From NCBI RefSeq assembly GCF_019633745.1, contig NZ_CP037968.1, positions 1,432,789 to 1,496,788 on the forward strand: DNA of 64,000 nt, read 5' to 3'. The position numbers and the translations under genes were made by a program. Position 1 is the stretch's first letter. Every line of letters starts with the position of its first letter. The notes under the pieces are model-generated. The model was not told the origin of the DNA, ran no database searches, and saw only the letters and a list, made by a program, of their open reading frames with translations. Source of the DNA: Methanofollis formosanus (GTDB taxonomy: Archaea > Halobacteriota > Methanomicrobia > Methanomicrobiales > Methanofollaceae). Of the stretch, positions 52,785 through 61,229 are shown in pieces.

Positions 52785-53789
52785 ATGCAGACCTTTGAAC
52801 GACCGAGGGTGGTGGTGAGCAGGTGCATCGATTTCGACCACTGCCGGTGGAACGGGGACATGATCAGGAGCGAGGTTGTGCAGCGGATGAAAGAGCACGT
52901 CGAGTTCGTACCGGTCTGCGCCGAAGCGGAGATCGGCCTCGGGATTCCGAGAGAACCGGTCAGACTGGTCGAAGAGCACGATGAGATCAGGCTTGTGCAG
53001 CATGAGACCGACCGCGACGTCACCGAGATGATGACCGACTTTGCCGCTTCGTTCCTCGACGGCCTCGGGGAGGTGGACGGGTTTCTCCTCAAGTCCAGGT
53101 CACCTTCCTGCGGGACCAGGGGGGTCAAAATATACCGGTCCATGAAGGGCGGCACCTCTCAGGGAACGACCGCCGGCCTCTTCGCGCAGGCGGTGCTCAC
53201 CCGCCACCCCGACCTCCCGGTGGAGGACGAGGGGAGACTGAGAAACCGACGGATCAGAGAACACTTCCTCGTCAGACTCTTCACCCTGGCCGCCTTCAGG
53301 GCGGCGAGGGCACACGGAGATATACACTCCCTCGCAGACTTTCACGCCAGAAACAAACTTCTCCTGATGGCATACAGCCAGAAAGAACTCCAGACGCTTG
53401 GGAGAGTGGCGGCAAACCAGGAGAAGCGGTCGGTCGAAGAGGTCACCGCCACGTACGAGGCGCACCTCCGCACCGCCCTGGAACGGCCCCCCAGGGCCGC
53501 ATCCCGGATCAACGTCCTCTTCCACGCCCTGGGATATTTCAAAGACCGTCTCTCCCCGGAAGAGAAGGCCTTCTTCCTTGAGACCGTCGAGCAGTACCGC
53601 CGGGACGAAGTGGCGCTCTGCCCGAACCTGACCATCCTGCGCTCATGGATCGTCAGGTTCGGGATCGACTATCTCGCCGACCAGACCTTCTTCTCCCCCC
53701 TCCCCCCCGGCCTGATGGCGGTGCCCCCCGACCTCTCGCAAGACCAGCGGGACTACTGGAAGGATGAACGAGGGAGGCAGAGACCGTGA
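52785..53789 (+). CDS. DUF523-DUF1722 (YbgA-type) fusion protein
   Basis: 334 residues from ATG 52785; an in-frame GTG three codons earlier (52776) is possible. Residues 5-150 are DUF523, with SRCIDFDHCRWNGD and KSRSPSCGTRGVKIY, whose conserved cysteines suggest a metal or Fe-S site. Residues 165-310 are DUF1722/YbgA: HSLADFHARNKLLLMAYSQKELQTLGR and INVLFHALGYFKDRLSPEEKAFFLETVEQYR. DUF523 is related to a thiouracil desulfidase, suggesting a sulfur-removing or nucleobase role, but this fusion is not assigned. Overlaps the next gene by four bases. Confidence 0.87.
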   Translation: MQTFERPRVVVSRCIDFDHCRWNGDMIRSEVVQRMKEHVEFVPVCAEAEIGLGIPREPVRLVEEHDEIRLVQHETDRDVTEMMTDFAASFLDGLGEVDGFLLKSRSPSCGTRGVKIYRSMKGGTSQGTTAGLFAQAVLTRHPDLPVEDEGRLRNRRIREHFLVRLFTLAAFRAARAHGDIHSLADFHARNKLLLMAYSQKELQTLGRVAANQEKRSVEEVTATYEAHLRTALERPPRAASRINVLFHALGYFKDRLSPEEKAFFLETVEQYRRDEVALCPNLTILRSWIVRFGIDYLADQTFFSPLPPGLMAVPPDLSQDQRDYWKDERGRQRP

Positions 53790-54202
53790 GACAGGAACTG
53801 GCCCTGGCCGGTCTCGCCGCCGTTCTCCTGGCTGCCGCATTCATCTCGGGCTGTGTCGGGGAGCCCGACGGATCGCTCCCGCCGCCGGTCGACTTCATCC
53901 CCGAAGTGACCGCCGGCGCTGAGGACGAACTCATCATCAGATATTATCCGAACAGCACCGAACCGGCGCCCTACTCGATCACCTTCGAGATCGAGGTGGA
54001 CGGAGAGACCACAGACGCCGTGGCCGGACGGATCGTCTCAGATGTCTCTGCCGCCGATCCGATCGAACTCCCGCCGGTGCGGACCGCCCCCGGCGCAGAG
54101 GTGAGCGTGAGGGTTACCATCTACGACGAGTTCAGACGGGCCGTGCACCGCGACACCACCACCGTCATCGTCGGGAACGAGATTCAGGTGACAGTCCGGT
54201 AA
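53786..54202 (+). CDS. Small predicted lipoprotein
   Basis: 138 residues from GTG 53786, overlapping the upstream stop (GTGA). A signal peptide with lipobox FISGC (Cys about 23) should attach it to the outer face of the membrane. The mature part is an all-beta, Ig-like single domain (YSITFEIEVDGETTD, AEVSVRVTIYDEF) without a recognised family. It is probably cotranscribed with the DUF523 fusion and overlaps the convergent rhodanese gene by 19 bases. Confidence 0.75.
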   Translation: MRQELALAGLAAVLLAAAFISGCVGEPDGSLPPPVDFIPEVTAGAEDELIIRYYPNSTEPAPYSITFEIEVDGETTDAVAGRIVSDVSAADPIELPPVRTAPGAEVSVRVTIYDEFRRAVHRDTTTVIVGNEIQVTVR

Positions 54203-54591
54203 CCGGCCTCCTTCCAGGCGGTGATCCCCTTCTCCATATTGTAGACCTCGCCAAACCCTTCTTCGATCATCACCGCCGACGCCTCGGCACTCCTGACGCC
54301 GGTCCGGCAGTAGACGAGATAGGCCGTCTCGCGGTCCAGGGCCCCGACCTCCTCCCTGAAGTCAGGCCCGTACCAATCGATATTGACCGCCCCTTCGATA
54401 TGACCGGCGGCAAACTCTTCCGGTGTCCTGACGTCCAGGATTCCAAAGCCAGGATCTCCTGCACGTTCCCGGATGAGAGTGTGGGCCTCTTCGACCGAGA
54501 GATCGGTCCATGCAGGCGTTTCCATACATCCTCCCGACCAGAGGAGCAGGAGGAGGAGCAACAGAAGGGAGGTTCTGTACCGGTACGACAT
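54184..54591 (-). CDS. Lipoprotein rhodanese (single-domain sulfurtransferase)
   Basis: 135 residues from ATG 54591 (MSYRYRTSLLLLLLLLLWSGGCME); an upstream extension of 34 codons falls in spacer. Poly-Leu signal with lipobox SGGC, then one rhodanese domain: GILDVRTPEEFAAGHIEGAVNID and the active loop YCRTGVRSAEA with the catalytic cysteine. It would carry persulfide on the outer face of the membrane. Transcribed alone. Confidence 0.9.
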   Translation of the reverse strand: MSYRYRTSLLLLLLLLLWSGGCMETPAWTDLSVEEAHTLIRERAGDPGFGILDVRTPEEFAAGHIEGAVNIDWYGPDFREEVGALDRETAYLVYCRTGVRSAEASAVMIEEGFGEVYNMEKGITAWKEAGYRTVT

Positions 54592-54654
54592 GACACCCCG
54601 ATCTCCGCGCCCTGATATAACCATTCGGAGGGGCGGCGACGAAAAAGGATACTC

Positions 54655-54775
54655 ATTGTTGCCCTGTCGCCAGGATAGGGATCCCGCCCACACGCTGAAG
54701 CGCTGCTCTGAAAATGTTCAATCGCGGATGCTTGAGCCGGGGTTCATGACGAATTCTACAAGGCCCTGAAAATAG
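54655..54775. repeat. Short dispersed repeat with end motif
   Basis: CGCCAGGATAGGGATCCCGCCCACACGC (landmark near 54668) and the end motif ATGCTTGAGCCGGGGTTCATG-ACGAATTCTACA (about 54728-54763), closely matching 52610-52700. It lies just upstream of the DUF1614 gene. Confidence 0.65.
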
Positions 54776-54809
54776 GAAGAGTATTATCATCCAGGAGGAG
54801 CAGTAGAGG

Positions 54810-55520
54810 GTGATGATCCTGAGCGGGGTCCCGACCGTCGCCCTCATCCCGATATTCTCGGCCGACCAGATCAGACTTCTCGCTGCGGTCATGATCCCGG
54901 TCCTCCTCCTCTACCTCTTCATCCTGATCAGTGAGGAGGCCTTCGAGCTCACCGGGATAAAGATCTCACACGCTTTTTTCATGACCTTCGGCGCCCTGAT
55001 CGGGAGTTTCATCGACATACCCCTGATGATGATCGACGGCGTGACCCTCGCGGTGAACGTCGGCGGGTGTCTTGTCCCGGTCGCGATCTCCGCGGAGGTC
55101 CTTCTCAAGCGGCGGGTCGACCCCATGCCTGCCATCCTCTCGGTGGCGGTGGTGACGGTGGTCTCGTATTATTTCTCCTTCCCTGTCGAGGGCCAGGGGA
55201 TCCTGATGCCCTTCTATATCGCTCCGCTCGTCGGGGCGGCCTCAGGGATCCTCTTCACGCGTGCGGGACCGACCGCAGGCGCTGCGGCATATATCGGCGG
55301 GACGATCGGGACACTTATCGGGGCCGACTTTCTCAACCTGGCAACTCCCGGAACGATTGAGGCGATCGCCGGAGGTGCCCCGGCTGTCCTCTCCATCGGT
55401 GGGGCGGGCGTCTTCGACGGGATCTTCCTCACCGGCATCCTCGCCGTCTTCCTTGCCACCCTGGCCGCACGCCGGATCAGGCGCTCAAAGAAAGATCCGG
55501 AGGCAACCCGGCACGAATAA
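54810..55520 (+). CDS. DUF1614 family membrane protein (copy 2)
   Basis: 236 residues from GTG 54810 (ATG 54813 next to it is as likely), preceded by GGAGGAG. Six or seven membrane segments. Shares the family core with the 40627 gene: YIGGTIGTLIGADFLNLATPGTIEAIAGGAPAVLSIGGAGVFDGIFLTGILAVFLA. The N-terminal halves differ more. It has a Lys/Arg-rich cytosolic tail. Function unknown. Confidence 0.85.
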   Translation: MMILSGVPTVALIPIFSADQIRLLAAVMIPVLLLYLFILISEEAFELTGIKISHAFFMTFGALIGSFIDIPLMMIDGVTLAVNVGGCLVPVAISAEVLLKRRVDPMPAILSVAVVTVVSYYFSFPVEGQGILMPFYIAPLVGAASGILFTRAGPTAGAAAYIGGTIGTLIGADFLNLATPGTIEAIAGGAPAVLSIGGAGVFDGIFLTGILAVFLATLAARRIRRSKKDPEATRHE

Positions 55521-55547
55521 ATACTTTTTTCTCATCCCTTATGGATA

Positions 55548-56114
55548 ATGGAAGAATTCGAGATGGAGATTGTAGAAATCAACCCCAAAGAATGGGGTTC
55601 GTTCGTGATACGAGGACTGGCCGCGATCCTCTTCGGGGCGGTGGTCCTCCTCTGGACCGAGATCACCCTTGAACTCCTGATGATCCTCTTCGGGCTCCTG
55701 GTGATCGTCTACGGCATCACGCTCGCCGCCTTCGGTTCCACACGGCCGGTGGGTGAGTCGAGAACGACCCTCACCATGATCATGGGGATCCTCGTCGTCA
55801 TCCTGGGTATCGTAGCGGTCGCGATGCCGTTCCTTGTTGCGGCGGTCATCGTGAGCGTGATAGGCATGCTCGCCCTCGTCATGGGGGCCACCGACCTCGG
55901 CATCGCCATCTTCGCGATGGAAGGACGTTCCCATCGGGTCCTCCTCGCGCTCTCCGGGATCCTCTCCATCATCCTCGGCCTGCTCTTCCTGGTCTATCCG
56001 CTGATGGGCGGAATCGTCCTGGTCGCCCTGTACCTCGGCGTCTTCTCCATCCTCTTCGGTGTGCTCTCGGTCGCCGCCGGGATCGCCCTCAGGGGAGAGG
56101 CGAAGGAGAATTAA
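55548..56114 (+). CDS. DUF308 / HdeD-like membrane protein
   Basis: 188 residues with six predicted transmembrane helices in three similar pairs, each with a G-x-x-x-[ILV]-[ILV]-x-G pattern (LAAILFGAVVLLW, MIMGILVVILGIVAVAMPF, LSGILSIILGLLFLVYPLMGG). HdeD proteins are linked to acid stress in enterics; the archaeal role is unknown. A TAAATACTTTTTT stretch between it and the DUF1614 gene could serve as terminator or promoter. Confidence 0.88.
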   Translation: MEEFEMEIVEINPKEWGSFVIRGLAAILFGAVVLLWTEITLELLMILFGLLVIVYGITLAAFGSTRPVGESRTTLTMIMGILVVILGIVAVAMPFLVAAVIVSVIGMLALVMGATDLGIAIFAMEGRSHRVLLALSGILSIILGLLFLVYPLMGGIVLVALYLGVFSILFGVLSVAAGIALRGEAKEN

Positions 56115-56159
56115 ACCATCTTTTTTCGGCTGTGTGGAAAAACTCACTTTTTTTGGTTC

Positions 56160-56880
56160 GAGTATGATTCAACCGCCTTCCCCCATCTTCTCGCCGGGGG
56201 CTCTGCCCCCGGCGTGAGCATGAGGGAAGGCGATGGCTTCGGTTCACAGGGGGTTGAAGTGATGAATAGAGGATGGTTTACCATGAAAATGATCCTGACG
56301 ATCCTCTCTTCAGGTTTTTATGAGCGTTCGAACTTGTCATATCACGTTGAAGCCGATACGCAGAGGATAGAAAATTCTTCTGATGGATCGGCCGCCCCCA
56401 TCGTCGAAATTTCCCTGCCATCTCGCGCCGGGGGAAACCCCCCGGACCCCCACGACGAAGATAGGTGGGGGCGGCGATGGAATTCGATCCCCCCAGATTC
56501 TCCTGTCTTGAATAGAGAGAGAGCAAACGACGAGAAATTTTCATCCCGTATGCTTGAGCCAGGGGCTCATGCCCGATTCTACAGAGCCGAAACACGAGGT
56601 GTTTCGAGGGAGCCCCGGTGGGAGGGTGTGGGAAGGCGTGATGATCAGACGTGCCACCCTCATCGCAGAATCTTTCCCTTCGTCTCGCACTGGGGGTTGT
56701 ACCGCCGGACCCCCCACGACAAAGATAGCCGGGGGGCGGCAATGAAGTGGTGGTCCCATGTGGTGTCCTGCTCCGACAGGGGAGCACGGATCCACACACC
56801 GGAGACCACCAGGAATTTTCACCGCGTATGTTTGAGCCCAAAGTTCATGCCAAATTCTACAAAGCCCGGCAGAGCCTTTT
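56160..56880 (+). repeat. Composite dispersed repeat, copy 4, with an adjoining array-type palindrome
   Basis: 56165-56600 follows copy 1 closely and ends in the motif ATGCTTGAGCCAGGGGCTCATGCC (56550 region). 56625-56760 is a separate palindrome whose flanks (GGCGTGATGATCAGACGTGCC, GATAGCCGGGGGGCGGC) match monomers of the 61230 array but with an inner hairpin still present. A last end motif sits at 56827-56867 just after the HAD gene. No gene in 56115-56895. Confidence 0.8.
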
Positions 56881-56895
56881 TACGCGATCATATTC

Positions 56896-57567
56896 TCAGA
56901 CCACAAAGAGATCCCAGGCCTCTTTGATATGAAGGGTCTGCATCCCGAGTGCCCTTGAGGGTTCGAGATCGTTTTTCCGGGAGTCTCCGATAAAAAGGGC
57001 CTCCTGCGGCGTGATCCCGAGACGGCCGAGCGCGGCAAAGAAGATCCGTCTGTCAGGCTTCTTGCACCCGATGTCTGAGGAGAAGACGACGGTATCGAAG
57101 AAGGGGTAGAGCCCGAACATCCGCAGTTCGATCTCCGAGAAAACCCGTTGCCCGTTGGAGACGATCCCGAGGCGGTAGCCATCGAAGGCCGAGAGGAGAC
57201 GGCGGGTCCTCGGGAAGGCGCAGACTTTTCTGGCGGTCGCCGCCCTGAACGAACGGGCGAAGTGGATGCTGAGGTCCGCGGTGTCGACCGGCCAGACCGC
57301 ATAGTCCCGGCATATCCCGGCAAAAATGTCTTCCACCCTCACCTCGGGATACTCTCCGCCGACCGCCTCCATCGCCTCCCCGATCCGCTGCCGGTACTCG
57401 TCACGGAGCACCTCAGGATCGATGCGCACGCCCTGATATGCCGCCCAGATACAGAGGTGCCGGTAGGACTCGAGGCTCCGTTCGTCGGTGCTGACGTCAA
57501 GCAGGGTGTCGTAACAATCGAAGAGCACCCCTTCCACCCGGTCCAGGTCTATCGCCGTTTCAGACAT
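56896..57567 (-). CDS. HAD-superfamily hydrolase
   Basis: 223 residues. Haloacid-dehalogenase fold: motif I FDCYDTLLDVS (nucleophile Asp about 13), a helical cap (30-110), motif II IVSNG, and motif IV GDSRKND. Closest in style to pyrimidine-5'-nucleotidase/phosphoglycolate-type phosphatases. Last gene of the GH57-GT4-kinase operon; its first 19 bases overlap the kinase gene. A sugar phosphatase role is an inference from context. Confidence 0.88.
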   Translation of the reverse strand: MSETAIDLDRVEGVLFDCYDTLLDVSTDERSLESYRHLCIWAAYQGVRIDPEVLRDEYRQRIGEAMEAVGGEYPEVRVEDIFAGICRDYAVWPVDTADLSIHFARSFRAATARKVCAFPRTRRLLSAFDGYRLGIVSNGQRVFSEIELRMFGLYPFFDTVVFSSDIGCKKPDRRIFFAALGRLGITPQEALFIGDSRKNDLEPSRALGMQTLHIKEAWDLFVV

Positions 57568-58496
57568 CGTTCAGCCTCCCTGATCAACCACCGCCGATCC
57601 CCGTCATCGACCTTCAGTCTGGCCGTCCTGAGATACCCCTCTGCCATGAAGAAGGGGAACGCTGTCGTGATCGCCTCGAACTCGTCGGTCGAACCTGCAT
57701 ATTCCCTGAGAAAATGGCCGACATATGGTTCGGCGGCACCGGGATCACCGTACCGCTTCCTGAACAGATTTTTCATCTCGGCACAGAGGATCCCGAGGTC
57801 GTGGACCGGGTGGGCGCGTGTCCAGGCACTCTCGAAGTCGATGGCGGTCACTCCGTCCTCTGTGAAGAGATAGTTTGCCGGCGTGGCGTCCCGGTGGATC
57901 ATGCAGCCGCGGCGCCGGTCGAGGTCGCCCGAACGCCACCACTCGCCGAGCAGACGGTTGAAGCGGTCTCGGTCATCGTCGGGAAGTCCGACCTGATCGA
58001 GGACGTCATGGAAGGTCGAGAACTCCCTGGTCTTCTCGTACGACGAGGAACTCCTGGCATGAAGCCGGCGCATCACCCCGGCCACGGCCGAGAGGCGGGA
58101 AGAGAGAGACGACCGGTTCTTGATATGAGTGCCGAGCGGGGTGCCGGGGACATAGGTGGTGACAAGGGCGCAGTTGAACGTCCTGTTCACGGCGACCGGC
58201 CCCGCAACCGGAACCTGAGCCTTCTGTGCCATTTTCAGCATACGATACTCCCTTTTCATCGCCCGCGCCGGGTCGTACTCCCGGTTTCTCCCGGTCGGTT
58301 CGGCGAAGAACTTCACGACGACGTCCAGGTCTCCTTCTTCAGAGGTGTAGCGGCAGACCGTGTGCGACGCCGGTCTGATCAGGGAGACCTTCACCCGGCA
58401 AGCGGGGTCGCGGAGCCGGCCGTCGTAGAGCGAGACCAGCCAGTCCCTGAAGAGATCTCCGGGTGTTAAGGTGGCCACATACCGTTCAGACCCCAT
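57549..58496 (-). CDS. Aminoglycoside phosphotransferase (APH) fold kinase
   Basis: 315 residues from ATG 58496 (MGSERYVATLTPGDLF); the frame is open further upstream without support. Kinase motifs: catalytic MIHRDATPANYLF (His-x-Asp-x4-Asn, about 230-242) and the metal motif AIDFESA, with DVVVKFF as the ATP-binding lysine strand. Context suggests a small-molecule (sugar or oligosaccharide) kinase in the manner of maltokinases, but it could equally act on another alcohol. 16 bases from the GT4 gene. Confidence 0.85.
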   Translation of the reverse strand: MGSERYVATLTPGDLFRDWLVSLYDGRLRDPACRVKVSLIRPASHTVCRYTSEEGDLDVVVKFFAEPTGRNREYDPARAMKREYRMLKMAQKAQVPVAGPVAVNRTFNCALVTTYVPGTPLGTHIKNRSSLSSRLSAVAGVMRRLHARSSSSYEKTREFSTFHDVLDQVGLPDDDRDRFNRLLGEWWRSGDLDRRRGCMIHRDATPANYLFTEDGVTAIDFESAWTRAHPVHDLGILCAEMKNLFRKRYGDPGAAEPYVGHFLREYAGSTDEFEAITTAFPFFMAEGYLRTARLKVDDGDRRWLIREAERCLKRR

Positions 58497-58512
58497 GATT
58501 ACCCCACCCCCA

Positions 58513-59643
58513 TCAGAGCACCTTCCGATAGACCTCAAGCATCTTCCCGGCCACCGCGTCCCACCTGAACTCCCGCTCCACCTTTTCTCTTCCCCGGCGA
58601 CCGAGAGAAGTACAGAGGTCATGGTCGCCGATCACGGCGTTGATCCCGTCCGCGATCCCCCTGGAAGAGACCGGTACTTTCACGCCGTCCACGAAATGTT
58701 CGATGTTCTCGGAAAGCCCGCCGACATCGGAGGCGACGACGCACCTCCCGGCGCTCCAGGCCTCGGTAAGGATCAGCCCGAAAGGTTCGTTTCTGCTCGG
58801 GATGGCGACGATATCGGCGGCATTGAGAAGTCTGACAAACTTGGGCTCCTCCACATATCCGAGGGCCTGCGCAGGGGCGCCCTTGAGGCGTTTGTCCAGC
58901 CAGTGGCGCATATCTCCTTCCCCGGCGAAGATGAACTGCGTGTCCCCCCGGTTCTTCAGAACCGCCGGGATCGCCTTGACGAGGAGGTCGGGCCCTTTCT
59001 GATAGACGAGACGGCCCCCGAAGAAGACAAGAGGTGCATGGGAATGAATCCCGTACTCCTCTTTCACCTCCCGCGCATCAACCAGATGGCCGTAGAGTTC
59101 AGGGTCGATCCCGTTCCTGACCGCGTCCACCTTCCAGCCGGGGACATTGTACAGGTCCATCACCTCCCGCCGCAGCGTCTCTGAGACCGCGACCACCCGC
59201 CCGGCAATGTATGCCCCGTACCACTCCTTCCCCGAGATCTCGCGAAACTCCCACCATCCTCCTTTCTTGTTGCCGTTCCTCCCGTACTCAGTCGAATGGA
59301 AGGACAGGACAGTCCTGCGACCTTTGAGCCGGTGGAGGGCCTCCACAAAGTGCCAGTCATGGAAGTGGAGGAGGTCGAAGGGCGGGGAGTCGGCCTTCTT
59401 GAAGAGTCGGAGAGAGCGCATGGAGAGGTCGCGACAGAATTCGACGATGTTCGATCCTTTCGGGTCGCAATAGTGGTAGATAACGCCGTTTTTCTCGGCA
59501 GGGCCGCCCCCTCTGGTAAAGAAGTGGACCTCGTGCTCGCGGGCCAGGGCCTCGGCGAGGTTGGTCGCCGCGGGCGCAAGGCCACCGACCCGAAGGCCGT
59601 GGAGCGACTCCCAGCAGAAGAACGCGATCTTCAACGGCTGCAC
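58513..59643 (-). CDS. GT4 family glycosyltransferase (glycogen synthase-like)
   Basis: 376 residues, GT-B fold. VGGLAPAATNLAEALAREHEVHFFTRGGG at the N-terminus is the donor/acceptor glycine loop of starch/glycogen synthases; FFGGRLVYQKGPDLLVKAIP and IPSRNEPFGLILTEAWSAGRCVVASDVGG (E-x7-E) are the nucleotide-sugar site. It probably extends an alpha-glucan from ADP- or UDP-glucose. Overlaps the GH57 gene by 13 bases. Confidence 0.9.
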   Translation of the reverse strand: MQPLKIAFFCWESLHGLRVGGLAPAATNLAEALAREHEVHFFTRGGGPAEKNGVIYHYCDPKGSNIVEFCRDLSMRSLRLFKKADSPPFDLLHFHDWHFVEALHRLKGRRTVLSFHSTEYGRNGNKKGGWWEFREISGKEWYGAYIAGRVVAVSETLRREVMDLYNVPGWKVDAVRNGIDPELYGHLVDAREVKEEYGIHSHAPLVFFGGRLVYQKGPDLLVKAIPAVLKNRGDTQFIFAGEGDMRHWLDKRLKGAPAQALGYVEEPKFVRLLNAADIVAIPSRNEPFGLILTEAWSAGRCVVASDVGGLSENIEHFVDGVKVPVSSRGIADGINAVIGDHDLCTSLGRRGREKVEREFRWDAVAGKMLEVYRKVL

Positions 59644-61073
59644 AGTTCAGACCTCCTCCTCTGTACGGCGTCGCTGATCGCACCGGGCGTCCGGCAGGCG
59701 GCGACGGTGCCGGCCAGACGGCGCTCCCCGAAGACCCCCTCCAGCCACCTGACATAGTCGCCGCGGTGCAGGTGCCAGAGGACCGAGTCTTCCGGGACCT
59801 CGGCAAGAACCTGCTCGAACTCCAGGAGACTGTGGGCCGACCTGCCGGTGTACGTCCCGTCCGGGTGGAAGAAGTGGAAGGCCTTCTCTGCCGGGAGCGA
59901 GGCGAGCGCCCGGCGGCCCTTCGGGAGGCTGCGGGTGTCGAGATGGGAGAGGACGCGCAAGTAGACCTCATAGGCCCCGGTCTGCCCGTCCAGGTTGTCG
60001 GGACAGAAATAGGTGTGGACGTCTCCGCAGGCCCCGTCCTTGGAGGCGAGATAGTAGAAGTGGTCGCTCGTCCCGAAATACCGCCAGAGTTCGGGGCGCT
60101 GCGCCCGTGCCGGCGCATTTTGCAGGGCGAAAAAGGCGCTTCTCTGCCGGGAGTTCCCAAGCCAGGCCGAACCGTCCTTCTCCATGTCAGCCCAGGAGAC
60201 CATCCAGGGGAGGTCAAGGTCGCCGGCAGGAGGGAGGGCCGCGGCTTCCGAGGGAAGGAGATAGGCAACCCCGGCCTCCTCGCATGCCGGGTGGAGGTCT
60301 TCCAGGAAGGCGAGGATACCGGTCCCGATGGCGTGATGTTCGCCGAAGGTCTCGTAATCGACGAAGACATGGGCGCACGAGCCCGGCGAGGCGGCGGTCC
60401 ATCCGGCATAGGTCTCCGGGGTGAGGGGGTACTTGTCCCATTCTTCCCACGAAAACCGGAACCCGATATCGTCTGAGAGGGGGCAGTTGCGCATCAGTAC
60501 CGGGATCCCCTGGCAGGTGTACGGCTCGTTCGGGCTCCGCTCGCCGAGCACCCAGCCGGCCCCCTCAGTGTAGACGGCCGAGAACCCCAGGTCGCGGACC
60601 GCGGCGGCGAGGGTGTTGTTCAGGGCGAACTCGGTGTTCTCGGCCACCTTCGGCCTCTTCCCGAAGAGTTCTTCCATCAGCGCGGCATGCATCCTGACCT
60701 GCTCGACAAACTCGGCGGTCTCATCAAAAAATCCGACCAGGCTGTGATAGTAGGTCTGGCCCAGGACCTCGGTGCGGTGGTGGCGGGCCGCCTCGGTGAA
60801 GAGCGCGAGGGCGTCAGGGCACCATCGGTCGAGTTGTTCGATGACCGTCCCGGAGAAAGAGAGGGCGCACCGCAACCCTTCGTCCAGGGCGTCGAGCAGG
60901 ATCTCGGTCGCCGGGATATAGCACCGTTCGGCCACCCGGCCGATGATCTCCCGGTTGGACGGAGCAAAGTAATATCTCGCAAGGTCCCGCCGTCCCTTCG
61001 CCATCTCTGGTATGAACTCGGGATTGAGACGGAAAGGTTGGTGCACCTCAAAACCCAGGCAGAGTTCGGCCAT
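59631..61073 (-). CDS. GH57 family glycoside hydrolase (alpha-amylase/4-alpha-glucanotransferase-like)
   Basis: 480 residues. GH57 conserved regions: FEVHQPFR near the N-terminus, HHRTEVLGQTYYHSL, AENTEFALNN with the candidate nucleophile glutamate (about 146-147), and FVDYETFGEHH with the candidate acid/base aspartate (about 256). Cleaves or transfers alpha-1,4-glucan in the cytosol (no signal peptide). First gene of the four-gene operon, so the operon couples glucan synthesis and breakdown. Confidence 0.92.
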   Translation of the reverse strand: MAELCLGFEVHQPFRLNPEFIPEMAKGRRDLARYYFAPSNREIIGRVAERCYIPATEILLDALDEGLRCALSFSGTVIEQLDRWCPDALALFTEAARHHRTEVLGQTYYHSLVGFFDETAEFVEQVRMHAALMEELFGKRPKVAENTEFALNNTLAAAVRDLGFSAVYTEGAGWVLGERSPNEPYTCQGIPVLMRNCPLSDDIGFRFSWEEWDKYPLTPETYAGWTAASPGSCAHVFVDYETFGEHHAIGTGILAFLEDLHPACEEAGVAYLLPSEAAALPPAGDLDLPWMVSWADMEKDGSAWLGNSRQRSAFFALQNAPARAQRPELWRYFGTSDHFYYLASKDGACGDVHTYFCPDNLDGQTGAYEVYLRVLSHLDTRSLPKGRRALASLPAEKAFHFFHPDGTYTGRSAHSLLEFEQVLAEVPEDSVLWHLHRGDYVRWLEGVFGERRLAGTVAACRTPGAISDAVQRRRSELCSR

Positions 61074-61229
61074 TGTTCCCCCCGGTCAGGCCTTACAGAG
61101 GGCCTGCACTCGTATCCTTTTATCCGGAGTGTGAAATAAAATAGTTTCCCCGGCTGTGGAGAAATCTTCTGGACCGGTGGTTCTCCCGAACAGAGAGCAG
61201 ACCAATCATAATCCCGGGTGTCCCGGAGG

